Below are positions 1 to 8,633 of a stretch of 64,000 nt of DNA, piece after piece. Made by a program: the position numbers and the translations under genes. Source of the stretch: Balneola sp. (lineage in GTDB: Bacteria; Bacteroidota; Rhodothermia; Balneolales; Balneolaceae). Location: NCBI GenBank assembly GCA_017640785.1, contig JAEPPZ010000004.1, positions 130,314-194,313 on the forward strand, read 5' to 3'. Position 1 is the stretch's first letter. The number at the start of each line of letters is the position of its first letter. The notes below the pieces were generated by a model. That model saw nothing but the letters and a program-made list of their open reading frames with translations, ran no database searches and was not told where the DNA came from.

Positions 1-1008
1 CTGAATTATAAAGGGTGGAAATGGCGAATGCATGGAGATTCAGTTACACTTGCAGAGCTAACCAGACAGGTAGAGGAAGATATAGATCTTTTGATGGTGA
101 GCAGTATGACAAACTTGCCGGCTTTTATTGCATTGACGAATCCAAGATTTTCGCACACTCCGAAGATCATGTATATGCATGATAATCAGTTTACAAGACC
201 AATTCCGGAAGGAGAAACCCGCGATCTCACTTTTTGCTATATCAATTATTTGAGCATGTTGGTTGCAGATAAGCTAGTATTTACTTCTCAGTTTCATATT
301 GACGATCTGATGGAGGCGTTGCCCAAATTTTTAGACAATTATCCTGATGACAAACATTACAATACTGTAGAGCAGATCAGGGATAAAAGTATAGTTTTAC
401 AGCCCGGTTTAGACCTGAAGAGCTTTAATGAACAACCAGATACCCGATCTAAAAATGAAAATCCGGTTATTGTTTGGAATCAACGTTGGCAGTTTGATAG
501 AAATCCGGCCATGTTCTTCAGAGTACTGAACAGGTTGAATGACATTGATCTTAAATTCGATCTGATATTAGCAGGAGATACCAAACACGAAAAGCCGGAA
601 GAGTTTGAAAAAGCCTGGCAACGCTATGGTACTCACATTACTCATTTTGGCTATGTAGACGACAAAGAAAATTACAGTAAGCTACTCCATTCGGGAGATA
701 TCGTTGTTTCAACAGCGAGTTATGAATTTTTTTGCACGCCGATTTTAGAAGCTATTTATTGTGGATGCCATCCATTCGTTCCTAATGCTCTTCATTATCC
801 CGAATTGATACCGGAATCGCTTCACAGTCCACTTTTACATGCCCCTGTTCTTTATAATGATGAAGATGCTTTATTCAAACATATGAAGGATCTCTTGACC
901 GGAAAGACCAAGCCACTTCCAAAATCTTCTCTTCAGAATATTAATAAACATTTGGACTGGAGCAGAAAGATCAAAGATTATGATAAATTGTTTGAAGAAA
1001 TGATCTGA
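1..1008 (+). CDS. tRNA-queuosine mannosyltransferase-type glycosyltransferase, 5' end outside window
   Basis: The frame is open from base 1. The nine residues before the first Met at base 28 (ending GWKWR) fit the conserved N-terminal region of the DUF3524/GTDC1 family, so the gene begins upstream of the window and base 28 is not its start. The N-terminal part is DUF3524-like, with MHDNQ (family form HENQ) and an INY motif. The C-terminal half is a GT-B glycosyltransferase group 4 domain with an EX7E nucleotide-sugar motif in EFFCTPILEA. Characterised family members transfer mannose from a GDP-sugar to queuosine in tRNA-Asp in the cytoplasm. That function is inferred for this copy from family membership. 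It converges on the peptidase gene that ends at 1009. Confidence 0.8.
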   Translation: MNYKGWKWRMHGDSVTLAELTRQVEEDIDLLMVSSMTNLPAFIALTNPRFSHTPKIMYMHDNQFTRPIPEGETRDLTFCYINYLSMLVADKLVFTSQFHIDDLMEALPKFLDNYPDDKHYNTVEQIRDKSIVLQPGLDLKSFNEQPDTRSKNENPVIVWNQRWQFDRNPAMFFRVLNRLNDIDLKFDLILAGDTKHEKPEEFEKAWQRYGTHITHFGYVDDKENYSKLLHSGDIVVSTASYEFFCTPILEAIYCGCHPFVPNALHYPELIPESLHSPLLHAPVLYNDEDALFKHMKDLLTGKTKPLPKSSLQNINKHLDWSRKIKDYDKLFEEMI

Positions 1009-2286
1009 TCAAAGCTGATCAATGAACTCTACGATCAGCTTAAAATAATTTTCAAACTCGGTTAGAGGTAAGGTTTCCGGTCTGTCATAAACATCATGAT
1101 AGGCTTGAATTCCGCCTAATGTATAAATGTAGAATCCGGGAACATCCTGCTGATCAAACATACAATGATCACTGTTACAAGCCGCTCCTCTTATTTTAAC
1201 ATTTGGAAGTAGATTCATTTCTTCGTTGATCTCAACGAGCGAATCAAATCTATCTTTATAAACAGACCCATTTACCACCTGTATACCTTCATCTCCGGTT
1301 CCGGCAAGATCAAAATTCATGAGAAACTTTATTTCTGAAAGAGGGAAGAGAGGATTCTCAGTGAAATATTTAGAACCGATCAATCCCAGCTCTTCGGCTC
1401 CGAAAGCTATAAATACTGTGTTATATTTCGGCTTGTTTTCTGAGTAGTGCTTAGCAAGACTCAAAAGCATAGCTGTTCCACTGGCATTGTCGTTAGCACC
1501 GTTAAAAGTTGCCTGAGGACCCAACATTCCCAAATGATCGTAATGAGCTATAAATACAATAGTGGAGTCCGTATTTTTACCTTCCACATATCCGATTACA
1601 TTCTGAGTAGTATATTTTTCAACAAAAGAACTCTTTATATCCAGTTTTAGAGACTTTAAAGAACCATCTAGCGAATCGGAATGAATAATGATGGTAGGTT
1701 TAGGATGTTGTCTAACGGAGCCTGCCCATGTCAACTTATCATTAGTCAGTATGATCGTTCCTTTGGATGGATTTTGCGAATGATACTTCAAAAAGTTGAT
1801 CACTCCATTTAACTGATCGTTTTGTTCTTTACTGAAATTAGACTTATCGAAAGGTAGAACAGCGATCAATTGTCCGGAAGAAACTCTGAGTTTGTTAACA
1901 AATTTAGCATTATCCAGAATTTCATCTGCAGTCACAGTCATAACATCGAATGAACCTTTGAGCGAAGGTGAACCGGGATCCAATAAATAATCTTTTCCGG
2001 CTTCAAGCTCTTTTCCGTTGATTACTATTGATTGTCGATCGGGAAAAGTGTTTACTGAAGTTTCAAACTCCTGATAAAAACTACCATTGAATGCCTGTAA
2101 TCCAAACTTTTCGAATTCGCTTCTGATAAAATCCGCAGCCAGCTTATCTCCGTTATCAACATAACCTCGGCCTTTAAGACTATCAGAAGCAAGAATATTT
2201 ACAGCTTTCCGGGCATAGTTAAAATCTTGAGCTGAAATCTTTCCGGTGCAGAAAAACAATAAGAATGAAAGGAGAAAATATCTCAT
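1009..2286 (-). CDS. Secreted M28-family zinc aminopeptidase
   Basis: A protein of 425 residues with an N-terminal Sec signal peptide (hydrophobic run, then KISAQ), so probably exported to the periplasm or outside. The M28 zinc-peptidase core follows. It has HYDHLG (first zinc His), NGANDNASG (bridging Asp), GAEELGL (catalytic and zinc Glu), NFDLAG (Asp) and a late YHDVYD His. Family members remove N-terminal amino acids from peptides. The gene is 5 bp from the dnaB stop on the same strand. A second M28 protein of different architecture lies at 15038-16411. Substrate is not predictable. Confidence 0.85.
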   Translation of the reverse strand: MRYFLLSFLLFFCTGKISAQDFNYARKAVNILASDSLKGRGYVDNGDKLAADFIRSEFEKFGLQAFNGSFYQEFETSVNTFPDRQSIVINGKELEAGKDYLLDPGSPSLKGSFDVMTVTADEILDNAKFVNKLRVSSGQLIAVLPFDKSNFSKEQNDQLNGVINFLKYHSQNPSKGTIILTNDKLTWAGSVRQHPKPTIIIHSDSLDGSLKSLKLDIKSSFVEKYTTQNVIGYVEGKNTDSTIVFIAHYDHLGMLGPQATFNGANDNASGTAMLLSLAKHYSENKPKYNTVFIAFGAEELGLIGSKYFTENPLFPLSEIKFLMNFDLAGTGDEGIQVVNGSVYKDRFDSLVEINEEMNLLPNVKIRGAACNSDHCMFDQQDVPGFYIYTLGGIQAYHDVYDRPETLPLTEFENYFKLIVEFIDQL

Positions 2287-2291
2287 AGTAT

Positions 2292-3827
2292 TTAAAAAGG
2301 CGCGTCCTCATCAGGAGCAGGATTGTGTGGCATTGGTGGTGGCCCCGAATTTCCCTGATCAAAACTATCCGGCAATTGAGCTTGTCCCTGAGGTTCGCCA
2401 AAGAATCCTCCGGAATCAGCCGTAGTTAGATTTTCAAAACGAGCATAGTCCTTAACGAAGTAATGCATTTTACTTCCAACCGGACCGTTTCTTTGCTTTC
2501 CAATGATCACTTCAGCAAGTCCGGCTGTAGACTGACCATCTTCCGTAGTTGTAATTTTATAGTACTCAGGACGATATAAAAACATCACAACATCGGCATC
2601 TTGCTCGATCGAACCTGATTCACGTAAGTCACTAAGCTGTGGTCGTTTATCACCACCACGCTGTTCCACTGCACGACTCAACTGCGAGAGTGCAATAACA
2701 GGAACATCAAGTTCTTTAGCCAGTGCTTTAAGTCCACGGGAAATAGAAGCAATTTCCTGCTCACGATTCCCGGTGTCTTTGGTATTTCCCTGCATCAACT
2801 GCAGATAATCAATGATGATCAATCCAACATCGTGCTCACTTTTCAGTCGTCGACATTTAGTACGAAGCTCCATCAATGTGATTGCCGGAGTATCATCAAT
2901 AAAGATATCTGCTTCATGTAAATTACTGGCAGCCTCGATCAATTGTTTAAAACTGTCGTCGTTCAGCGTTCCTTTTCGGGCTTCCGATGCATTTACACGA
3001 GCTTCCATTGTCAACAATCTCTGAACCAACGACTGATTCGACATCTCCAAACTGAAGAGAGCTACAGAAGTTCTTAGTTTTTCATCATGATGCATTGCAG
3101 CATTTCGGGCAGCTGTTAGTACAAAAGCCGTTTTACCCATAGAAGGTCGAGCTGCAATAATGATCAGATCGCCTTTTTGCCATCCGGCCGTCATGGTATC
3201 GATAGATAATCCCGTAGGAACTCCGGTTATTCCGCCTTCTTTACCACGCATATCTTCCAGATACTCAAGAGTATCTTTCAGAATTTCAGATACAGGCTTT
3301 GAAGCATTCTTGGTCTTATTATTGGCAAGATCAAAAATTCGTTGCTCAGCATCATCCAAAACATCGTACGCATCTGAAGCAGTGTCGTAAGAGTCTTTAA
3401 TTACATCAGTACAATTCAGGATCAGATTTCGCTTTACCGCTTTCTCAATAATGATCTGAGAATGATATTCGATGTTTGCCGCTGAACTTACGGAGCGAGT
3501 CAGGTCAGATAAATAGGAGGGACCACCGCAAGCATCCAGTAAATTATTATCCCGAAGCTCGTTTTCTACCGTCAAAAGATCTAACGGATTATCTCTTTCG
3601 GAGAGATTCTTAATGGTTTCGAAAATATGGCGATGAGCAGGCTTATAAAAATCATCTGCTGTTAGCATTCCAAATGCAATGATCGCTGCTCCGTTTTCGA
3701 TCAGCATAGCACCGAGAATTGCTTCCTCAACTTCAACTGCCTGAGGTGGTACTCGTCCTTGCTGCTCCAAAACCTTATTTGAATCTACGAAATTGTTTTT
3801 TTTGTATGCTGAACCGTTTGTTGCCAT
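2292..3827 (-). CDS. dnaB: Replicative DNA helicase DnaB
   Basis: 511 residues with the two-part DnaB layout. An all-helical N-terminal domain (about residues 28-130, beginning PPQAVEVEEAILG) binds primase. The RecA-like C-terminal ATPase carries Walker A AARPSMGKTA at about 225-234, a Walker B at IIIDYLQLM, and the arginine-containing SRGLKALAKEL and RESGSIEQDAD blocks. The tail is proline/glycine rich and ends in acidic residues. It forms the hexameric 5'-3' helicase at the replication fork. No intein is inserted at the P-loop. The start is the only Met in front of the conserved N-terminal domain. Confidence 0.96.
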   Translation of the reverse strand: MATNGSAYKKNNFVDSNKVLEQQGRVPPQAVEVEEAILGAMLIENGAAIIAFGMLTADDFYKPAHRHIFETIKNLSERDNPLDLLTVENELRDNNLLDACGGPSYLSDLTRSVSSAANIEYHSQIIIEKAVKRNLILNCTDVIKDSYDTASDAYDVLDDAEQRIFDLANNKTKNASKPVSEILKDTLEYLEDMRGKEGGITGVPTGLSIDTMTAGWQKGDLIIIAARPSMGKTAFVLTAARNAAMHHDEKLRTSVALFSLEMSNQSLVQRLLTMEARVNASEARKGTLNDDSFKQLIEAASNLHEADIFIDDTPAITLMELRTKCRRLKSEHDVGLIIIDYLQLMQGNTKDTGNREQEIASISRGLKALAKELDVPVIALSQLSRAVEQRGGDKRPQLSDLRESGSIEQDADVVMFLYRPEYYKITTTEDGQSTAGLAEVIIGKQRNGPVGSKMHYFVKDYARFENLTTADSGGFFGEPQGQAQLPDSFDQGNSGPPPMPHNPAPDEDAPF

Positions 3828-3929
3828 TTACTGAACTAAAAATTGTAAGTCTTCCTGAATTTATTTCAGGATCTTAAGAAAAAGCTTTGATCTTAATCGT
3901 TGCAGAATATTGTTATTAACCTTCGCAAA

Positions 3930-3977
3930 GATCCCGAAACAATACTGAATCAAGTTCAGCACAAGGTTCGGGATGAC
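3930..3977. repeat. Dispersed hairpin repeat (ATCCCGAA...TTCGGGAT)
   Basis: In the dnaB upstream gap, ATCCCGAA (3931-3938) is inverted at TTCGGGAT (3967-3974), with a nested CTGAA/TTCAG stem between. A shorter relative (ATCCTGAA, six bases, TTCAGGAT, then GACC) lies at 7583-7604. Two related copies in intergenic DNA suggest a genome-wide interspersed hairpin repeat. It is not followed by a T-run on either strand, so a terminator role is not supported. Confidence 0.6.
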
Positions 3978-4054
3978 CTCATTAAAGTAACTAAAAGTTT
4001 AAACCAATTTAGAGGAACTTTCGAACAACTTTTCTACAAAGTTATTAACATTTA

Positions 4055-4987
4055 TCACGGCTTGCCTCCAAGCTCGTCATAACGTTTGCGGAGCTTTTGA
4101 ACATCTTCCCAGGTTGGGCGTTTCCATTGTTGATTTCTGAGTAATGCAGCAGGGTGATAGGTTACCATCAATTCTCTGCCATTAAACTCATGAAATTTGG
4201 AACGCATATTTTTCAGAGAGTCGTCTTTACCTAATAAAGTAGTTCCGGAAACTCTGCCCACACACAAGATCAATTTTGGATCAACTAATTCGATCTGTCT
4301 TAACAAATAGGGCAGACTGTTTGCGCGTTCTTCTACTTTGGGATCTCGATTTTCCGGCGGACGATGTTTCAAAATATTGGCGATATAAATATCATCCCGC
4401 TTAAAATTGATGGCTGCCATGATCTTATCCAACAACTGACCGGCTTCCCCAACAAAAGGCTCGCCTTGTTTGTCCTCATTAAATCCGGGAGCTTCGCCGA
4501 TGATCATCAAGTCTGCATTCGGATTTCCAACTCCAAACACCAGATTTGTGCCTTCAAGATCGGTTTTTAAAGCTTCAGTTTTTTTACATAGTGCTTTCAA
4601 CTCTTCTAAAGTTGAACACTGGGCAATGAGTTCTGCTTCGGTTAACTCAGGCTTTACTTCTTCAGTTTGATACTCTGTTTTCACTTCTTCAACCGAAACA
4701 GAAGTATCAGCTTCTACTTTTTCTTCAATATGTTCGTGATTCTCTGCGTTCGTGGCAACCTCAGTTTCTTCACTAACAGTTTCGTGCTTTCGTGATTCCG
4801 TGGTTGAAACCTCTTCTTGTTTATAAACTTCAGAAACTACTTTAACCTCGTTATTCTCTTTTTCGTGATTCTGTGTTTTTGTGGCTAAAGACTCTTCCTG
4901 CTTCACAGAAAAATCACCATACATTTCTTTTTGTTGATTCAGAAACCGAATGGTTCGGCTAATAAGATCATTATCGGTATCAGCCAT
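4055..4987 (-). CDS. Family 4 uracil-DNA glycosylase with long charged N-terminal extension
   Basis: The C-terminal ~200 residues are a family 4 UDG. The evidence is the GEAPGFNED motif, [14 protein letters not shown], the [13 protein letters not shown] segment and a late TYHPAALLR motif. These enzymes use an Fe-S cluster and excise uracil from DNA. The first ~110 residues are unlike the family: rich in Glu, Lys, Val and Thr, low complexity, and containing three imperfect copies of an [10 protein letters not shown]-like unit, encoded by a dispersed DNA repeat (4733-4885). The start is set at 4987 because it overlaps the mtaB stop by a few bases. A Met five codons upstream is possible. Confidence 0.88.
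   Translation of the reverse strand: MADTDNDLISRTIRFLNQQKEMYGDFSVKQEESLATKTQNHEKENNEVKVVSEVYKQEEVSTTESRKHETVSEETEVATNAENHEHIEEKVEADTSVSVEEVKTEYQTEEVKPELTEAELIAQCSTLEELKALCKKTEALKTDLEGTNLVFGVGNPNADLMIIGEAPGFNEDKQGEPFVGEAGQLLDKIMAAINFKRDDIYIANILKHRPPENRDPKVEERANSLPYLLRQIELVDPKLILCVGRVSGTTLLGKDDSLKNMRSKFHEFNGRELMVTYHPAALLRNQQWKRPTWEDVQKLRKRYDELGGKP
4733..4885. repeat. Three in-gene copies of a TTCGTG-TTC-GTGGC repeat
   Basis: On the plus strand, TTCGTGATTC...CGTGGC-like units start at about 4733, 4781 and 4862, spaced 48 and 81 bp (multiples of three, so the frame is kept). A fourth relative (TTCGTGCTTCAGTGGC) lies in intergenic DNA at 7823-7838. They fall inside the glycosylase N-terminal extension, which suggests that an interspersed repeat contributed coding sequence. 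Confidence 0.5.
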
Positions 4988-6317
4988 CAATGAGCTCCGC
5001 AATGGCTTGTTCTTCTTGCTGAACGGATTCAGAAAGCGTTCCTAAAAAATGTCCTTCACTGGTGATGGAAGTCAATTCAATATCCTGAATGGTATTTATC
5101 AATCGCTCATTAAACGGGATAGCTACACGAACGTAATTGTTGGTCCAACCAAACATGAGTCCGTCTTTATCTGATTCTTCAAACAGGGCAGGACGTACTT
5201 CGCCTTCAAATCGGGAATCAAAATCAAAACGCTTCTTCTTTGAAAGTCGTCTGAGTTTATGCGTTCGTTTTTTACGCTCTTGCTTTGGAATCACTGGTTT
5301 CAAAGAAAGCGCATGCGTATTTGGTCGCTCGGAATAAGTAAACACATGCAGATATGAAACATCCAGTGAATTAATGAAATCAAACGACTCCTGAAACAAT
5401 TCGTCCGTTTCGCCCGGGTGACCGGTAATTACATCCACGCCAATACAAGCATCGGGAATCAATTCTCTGATGAGTTCCACTCTGCTGCGGTACAGATCAG
5501 ATTTATAACGCCTTCTCATGATCTTGAGCATTTCATCAGAACCGCTTTGAAGCGGAATATGGAAATGCGGTTGTAATTTCTTTGAAGTAGCAGCAAATCG
5601 GATGATCTCTTCGGTCAATAAATTCGGCTCGATAGAAGAAACGCGCAATCTTTCCAATCCTTTAACTTCGTCCAGCGCTTGCAAAAGCATGTAGAAGTTT
5701 TCATCGGTTCCGTAACCAAAATCTCCCGAATTAACACCGGTAACAATAATTTCTTTGAAACCTTCGGATACCAACTGTTCAGCATTGCGAACTACCGTAG
5801 CGATCTTAGGACTTCTACTCGCACCTCGAGCCAGCGGAATGGTACAGAATGAACATTTATAATTACAACCATCCTGAACCTTTAGAAAAGCACGGGTTCG
5901 GTCATCAGAAGAAAAGGCATTGTGAAAATCCACAGCTTCATTAACATCGGTGTTATGAATGATGGTCTTTTCCTGCTTCACGAAATCATCAAACAGATCC
6001 AGCAGATGGAATTTATCCTTGGCACCAAGTACTACATCCACGCCTTCGATCTGAGCAATTTCTTCGGGCTCCAACTGAGCATAACAACCCACTACAGCCA
6101 CAAAAGCATCGGGGTTTCTTCGGAGAGCTTGTCGGACGGTTTTTCTGCAAGCAGAATTGGCATCCAGAGTCACGGAGCAGGTATTTATAACATACACATC
6201 GGCTTTATCATCGAACTCTTTGAGCTCAAATCCTTCGTCCTCGAAGTCTCTTCGCATGGAAGACGTTTCCGAGAAATTTAACTTACAACCTAATGTTTCA
6301 AATGCGGCACTTTTCAT
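4980..6317 (-). CDS. mtaB: tRNA t6A37 methylthiotransferase MtaB
   Basis: 445 residues with the methylthiotransferase layout. An N-terminal MTTase domain has cluster cysteines C11, C47 and C78. A radical-SAM domain carries CNYKCSFC (C151, C155, C158). A C-terminal TRAM-like region follows. The ETLGCKLNFSE start and the DGCNYKCSFCTIP block match the MtaB branch rather than MiaB or RimO. It converts t6A37 to ms2t6A37 in tRNAs reading ANN codons, using SAM and two Fe-S clusters. It probably shares a transcript with the downstream glycosylase, which overlaps its end by a few bases. Confidence 0.92.
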   Translation of the reverse strand: MKSAAFETLGCKLNFSETSSMRRDFEDEGFELKEFDDKADVYVINTCSVTLDANSACRKTVRQALRRNPDAFVAVVGCYAQLEPEEIAQIEGVDVVLGAKDKFHLLDLFDDFVKQEKTIIHNTDVNEAVDFHNAFSSDDRTRAFLKVQDGCNYKCSFCTIPLARGASRSPKIATVVRNAEQLVSEGFKEIIVTGVNSGDFGYGTDENFYMLLQALDEVKGLERLRVSSIEPNLLTEEIIRFAATSKKLQPHFHIPLQSGSDEMLKIMRRRYKSDLYRSRVELIRELIPDACIGVDVITGHPGETDELFQESFDFINSLDVSYLHVFTYSERPNTHALSLKPVIPKQERKKRTHKLRRLSKKKRFDFDSRFEGEVRPALFEESDKDGLMFGWTNNYVRVAIPFNERLINTIQDIELTSITSEGHFLGTLSESVQQEEQAIAELIDG

Positions 6318-6399
6318 GCGTCAAAGATAAGCAGAAAGAGGAGGGAATGCAGGGGGAATTTTTGTTGGTGGCTTAATTAGATTTAGACAGTTTTATTCT

Positions 6400-6425
6400 C
6401 GTTCCATAGCTCCGCTGCGGAATGC
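6400..6425 (+). repeat. REP-like element, left copy
   Basis: CGTTCCATAGCTCCGCTGCGGAATGC. It is inverted at 7069-7094 with 25 of 26 bases matching, bracketing the transposase gene. Another short palindrome (GGAGCTCTGCTCC, 6431-6443) lies just inside. Confidence 0.7.
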
Positions 6426-6463
6426 AATTAGGAGCTCTGCTCCAAACAGAGAGTTAAAACACT

Positions 6464-6997
6464 TTACTTAGTAAAGATAGTAATAGGAATAAGAGGTTCT
6501 AAGTGCTCATAATTACGAGCTGAAGAATATCTCCAATCTATAACGGCATCAACAAAACCAGCTTTAACTGGATTATAGTGAATGTAGTTTATTTTCTGAA
6601 TCATTACAGAAAGCTCATTTATTTGTTTAGGATGAAACCCTTCTTGCCAAACTTTGTATTTTTTATCTCCACTTTCTGAAGTACCAACCCTAAGTTGTTT
6701 TAAAAGTAACATGCGATTTTGGCTTTGGAGATAATCAATAATACGACGAGCCGTAAAAGACTTGAATTTCTTTACTGCTGCTGAGATATCTTCACCTTCA
6801 AGGATGCAATGAAAATGATTATGCATCAAAACATAGGCATATAAATTAACATCAAACTCCTGTTGGATATAGACAAAACTATCTAATACAATAGAAGCAA
6901 TTTCCGGATCCGCAAACAACGAAATTCCATGGGAGAATGAACTTGTAATAAAGTATGGATAATGTGTTTCATGAATTTTGTATCTGCTTCTTCCCAT
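6464..6997 (-). CDS. REP-associated transposase (Y1/HUH, RAYT-like)
   Basis: About 177 residues from the preferred start at 6997 (MGRSRYKIHETH). A Met 12 codons upstream is also in frame but precedes no conserved sequence. Family features are the HUH core in LMHNHFHCIL, a KKFKSFTARR helix, and the C-terminal INYIHYNPVKAGFV...WRYSSARNY block typical of this group. Such proteins nick and mobilise single-stranded REP/BIME DNA. I cannot place the catalytic Tyr with confidence: the position after KKFKS is Phe. Inverted REP-like repeats flank the gene. It may be host-domesticated. Confidence 0.82.
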   Translation of the reverse strand: MGRSRYKIHETHYPYFITSSFSHGISLFADPEIASIVLDSFVYIQQEFDVNLYAYVLMHNHFHCILEGEDISAAVKKFKSFTARRIIDYLQSQNRMLLLKQLRVGTSESGDKKYKVWQEGFHPKQINELSVMIQKINYIHYNPVKAGFVDAVIDWRYSSARNYEHLEPLIPITIFTK

Positions 6998-7068
6998 GAA
7001 AAGTAAGACGGGTTTGAAAGGTAATCCTTGCAAAATATATTTCTTATTGGAAGCAGAACTTCAAGAGG

Positions 7069-7094
7069 GCATTCCGCAGCGGAGCTACGGAACG
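7069..7094 (-). repeat. REP-like element, right (inverted) copy
   Basis: Reverse complement of the 6400-6425 element apart from one base. It lies 72 bp upstream of the transposase start. Confidence 0.7.
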
Positions 7095-7342
7095 AGGCGA
7101 AAGTGGGAGACTGGTGGGTAATTGATTTCCAATAAAAGGTAGTCGCTGTATTTAAAAATTGAATAGTCATCTCGCGGCGTATGCCCGAGATCTGAATTTA
7201 GATAGAAGGTATACCCTAGATAACAATCCAGATTCCTGCTTCCGCTGGAATGATTCTATTTCACAAGAATTGAATCAAAATACTATCAAAAGCCACATTC
7301 AAATCCTCCTTTGAAGAAGGTGTCCGCCTACTGGCGGACGGA

Positions 7343-7384
7343 GGATGTTGTGCAGTTTATAAGCTCAGAAACTGCACAACATCC
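7343..7384. repeat. 16-bp perfect inverted repeat with 10-base loop
   Basis: GGATGTTGTGCAGTTT (7343-7358) is exactly inverted at 7369-7384 around ATAAGCTCAG. It is immediately preceded by a second perfect hairpin (GTCCGCC/GGCGGAC, 7322-7339). No poly-T follows. It resembles a miniature palindromic element rather than a terminator. Confidence 0.7.
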
Positions 7385-7465
7385 CTCTGATCTCACACAA
7401 GTGTTCGATCGGTCTCCCTTCAAAGGGAGATTTGTTTCTTTTATGTTATTTAGAGCGGATGTGAG

Positions 7466-7500
7466 AATCTAAAGATCTACTTTAAAGCAATCTTTAGATT
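7466..7500. repeat. 11-bp perfect inverted repeat
   Basis: AATCTAAAGAT (7466-7476) and its exact inverse ATCTTTAGATT (7490-7500) enclose 13 bases. It is one of a cluster of palindromes in this gap. Confidence 0.65.
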
Positions 7501-7849
7501 TCTCAGTCGGCAAGCTCCTTGGAAATGACAAAGTATTTAGTGATTTGGAACTTTGATGGCAAGAGCAAAGCCATTACATAAGATCCTGAAACAAGGTTCA
7601 GGATGACCCTGCTAAATATTTCGGCTTGATCTTTTGTCCCGTTGGAGCGGGATATCAAGACAAAAGTAAGCCCTATTCCTTTATCTTTGCAAGATTACTC
7701 GCAGGACTAAAGTCCTTGCTTGTTTATGCACGAGTTTAAGAAAAGAACATAAGCTAGAAGGGGATTTACCCCCGGGTTTATAATATCCATCAAATAATAT
7801 AAACGTTAATGTGTTTTAGCGCTTCGTGCTTCAGTGGCACTCTAAGCAA

Positions 7850-8548
7850 CTATCTATAATCCAGCATATTCGAATAAGCATGACACATCATTTCCTGGGA
7901 AGCTCCCGCAAAGTACATCATAAACACGGTAAGGTTTGCGATCTGAACTCTGAAGTAGCCGTTGTCTTTATATTTTCGGGAAGAAACGATCGCATCTTTT
8001 TGAATGATTCGGAATTTTGCTGATTTCTGGATTTTTTCGATCAGATCATAATCTTCCATGATCCTGTAATCTTCTCTGAAGCCTCCAAGTTCATCAAACA
8101 AACTTCGGGTGATAAATAAAGTTTGGTCACCACCACGAACCATAATGCGATCAAAGCGAGTGCAATAGGAGTTTATTCGAAGCAATGGAGTGTAATAGTG
8201 ATCGAATTTGTAACGATAACATCCCGATTGAAATCCCATTTCCAAAGATTCTGAAATATCATCAGCAAAAGAAGCAGGAGGGATGGAATCGGCATGAACA
8301 AAATACAGGATCTCATTCTTTGAATGCTCTGCACCCACATTCATTTGTGCTGCTCGACCTTTACGCTCGGAACGGATGCATTTGAATCCTGATTCAGAAA
8401 CAAGTTCAACAGTTTTATCGGTACTTCCGCCATCAATCACCAAAATTTCGGCGTCTTTCACATTAGCAATTCCTGCAGAAAGATGAGCCAATAAATCCGG
8501 AATCGTTTTTTCTTCGTTATATGTTGGGATAATGATACTTATCGCCAT
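7850..8548 (-). CDS. Family 2 glycosyltransferase (TIGR04283-like)
   Basis: About 232 residues from the Met at 8548 (MAISIIIPTYNEE). Upstream in-frame residues show no family similarity. It is a GT-A fold: nucleotide-binding IPTYNEE, IDGGSTD, the RKGRAAQMNVG stretch, a DXD-like HAD (FVHADS) and a late FREDYRIMEDYDL acidic motif. The length and the AAQMN sequence match the short TIGR04283 group of GT2 enzymes, whose acceptors are unknown. No membrane segment is obvious apart from a weak hydrophobic stretch near the C-terminus. It stands alone, facing away from the DUF547 gene. Confidence 0.82.
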   Translation of the reverse strand: MAISIIIPTYNEEKTIPDLLAHLSAGIANVKDAEILVIDGGSTDKTVELVSESGFKCIRSERKGRAAQMNVGAEHSKNEILYFVHADSIPPASFADDISESLEMGFQSGCYRYKFDHYYTPLLRINSYCTRFDRIMVRGGDQTLFITRSLFDELGGFREDYRIMEDYDLIEKIQKSAKFRIIQKDAIVSSRKYKDNGYFRVQIANLTVFMMYFAGASQEMMCHAYSNMLDYR

Positions 8549-8633
8549 TAAATATTTATAATTTTGTGATGATATTAAATGCACTTTGGATGATATTAAA
8601 TTACGAAGTTATTAGCGCAACAGATTTCAATTA

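Larger units (their letters stand above)
6400..7094 (-). mobile_element. REPtron-like unit: REP-associated transposase between inverted REP copies
   Basis: A single-gene unit of about 695 bp. A Y1/HUH transposase gene (6464-6997) lies between two inverted 26-base REP-like repeats (6400-6425 and 7069-7094, one mismatch). This is the arrangement of REP elements with their cognate RAYT protein. There are no IS200-type outer cargo genes and no target duplication is evident. Confidence 0.65.
6998..7849. other. Gene-free gap rich in palindromic repeats
   Basis: About 850 bp with no convincing gene; a 95-codon frame antisense to the REP region looks spurious. It holds several perfect inverted repeats: GTCCGCC/GGCGGAC at 7322-7339, a 16-bp stem at 7343-7384, TCTCCCTT/AAGGGAGA at 7413-7430, an 11-bp stem at 7466-7500, ATCCTGAA/TTCAGGAT at 7583-7604 and GGACT/AGTCC at 7704-7715. 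A copy of the TTCGTG-type repeat lies at 7823-7838. It looks like a landing area for several interspersed repeat families. Confidence 0.6.

Noticed and set aside
3900-4082. 60-codon plus-strand frame upstream of dnaB
   Set aside because: It runs through a dispersed hairpin repeat and into the antisense of the glycosylase gene, with no coding signs.
6883-7170. 95-codon minus-strand frame upstream of the transposase
   Set aside because: Overlaps the transposase start and the REP copy, with no motif or ribosome-binding site.
7322-7430. Possible CRISPR-like or terminator array
   Set aside because: The units are different palindromes without constant repeat-spacer spacing and without T-runs.
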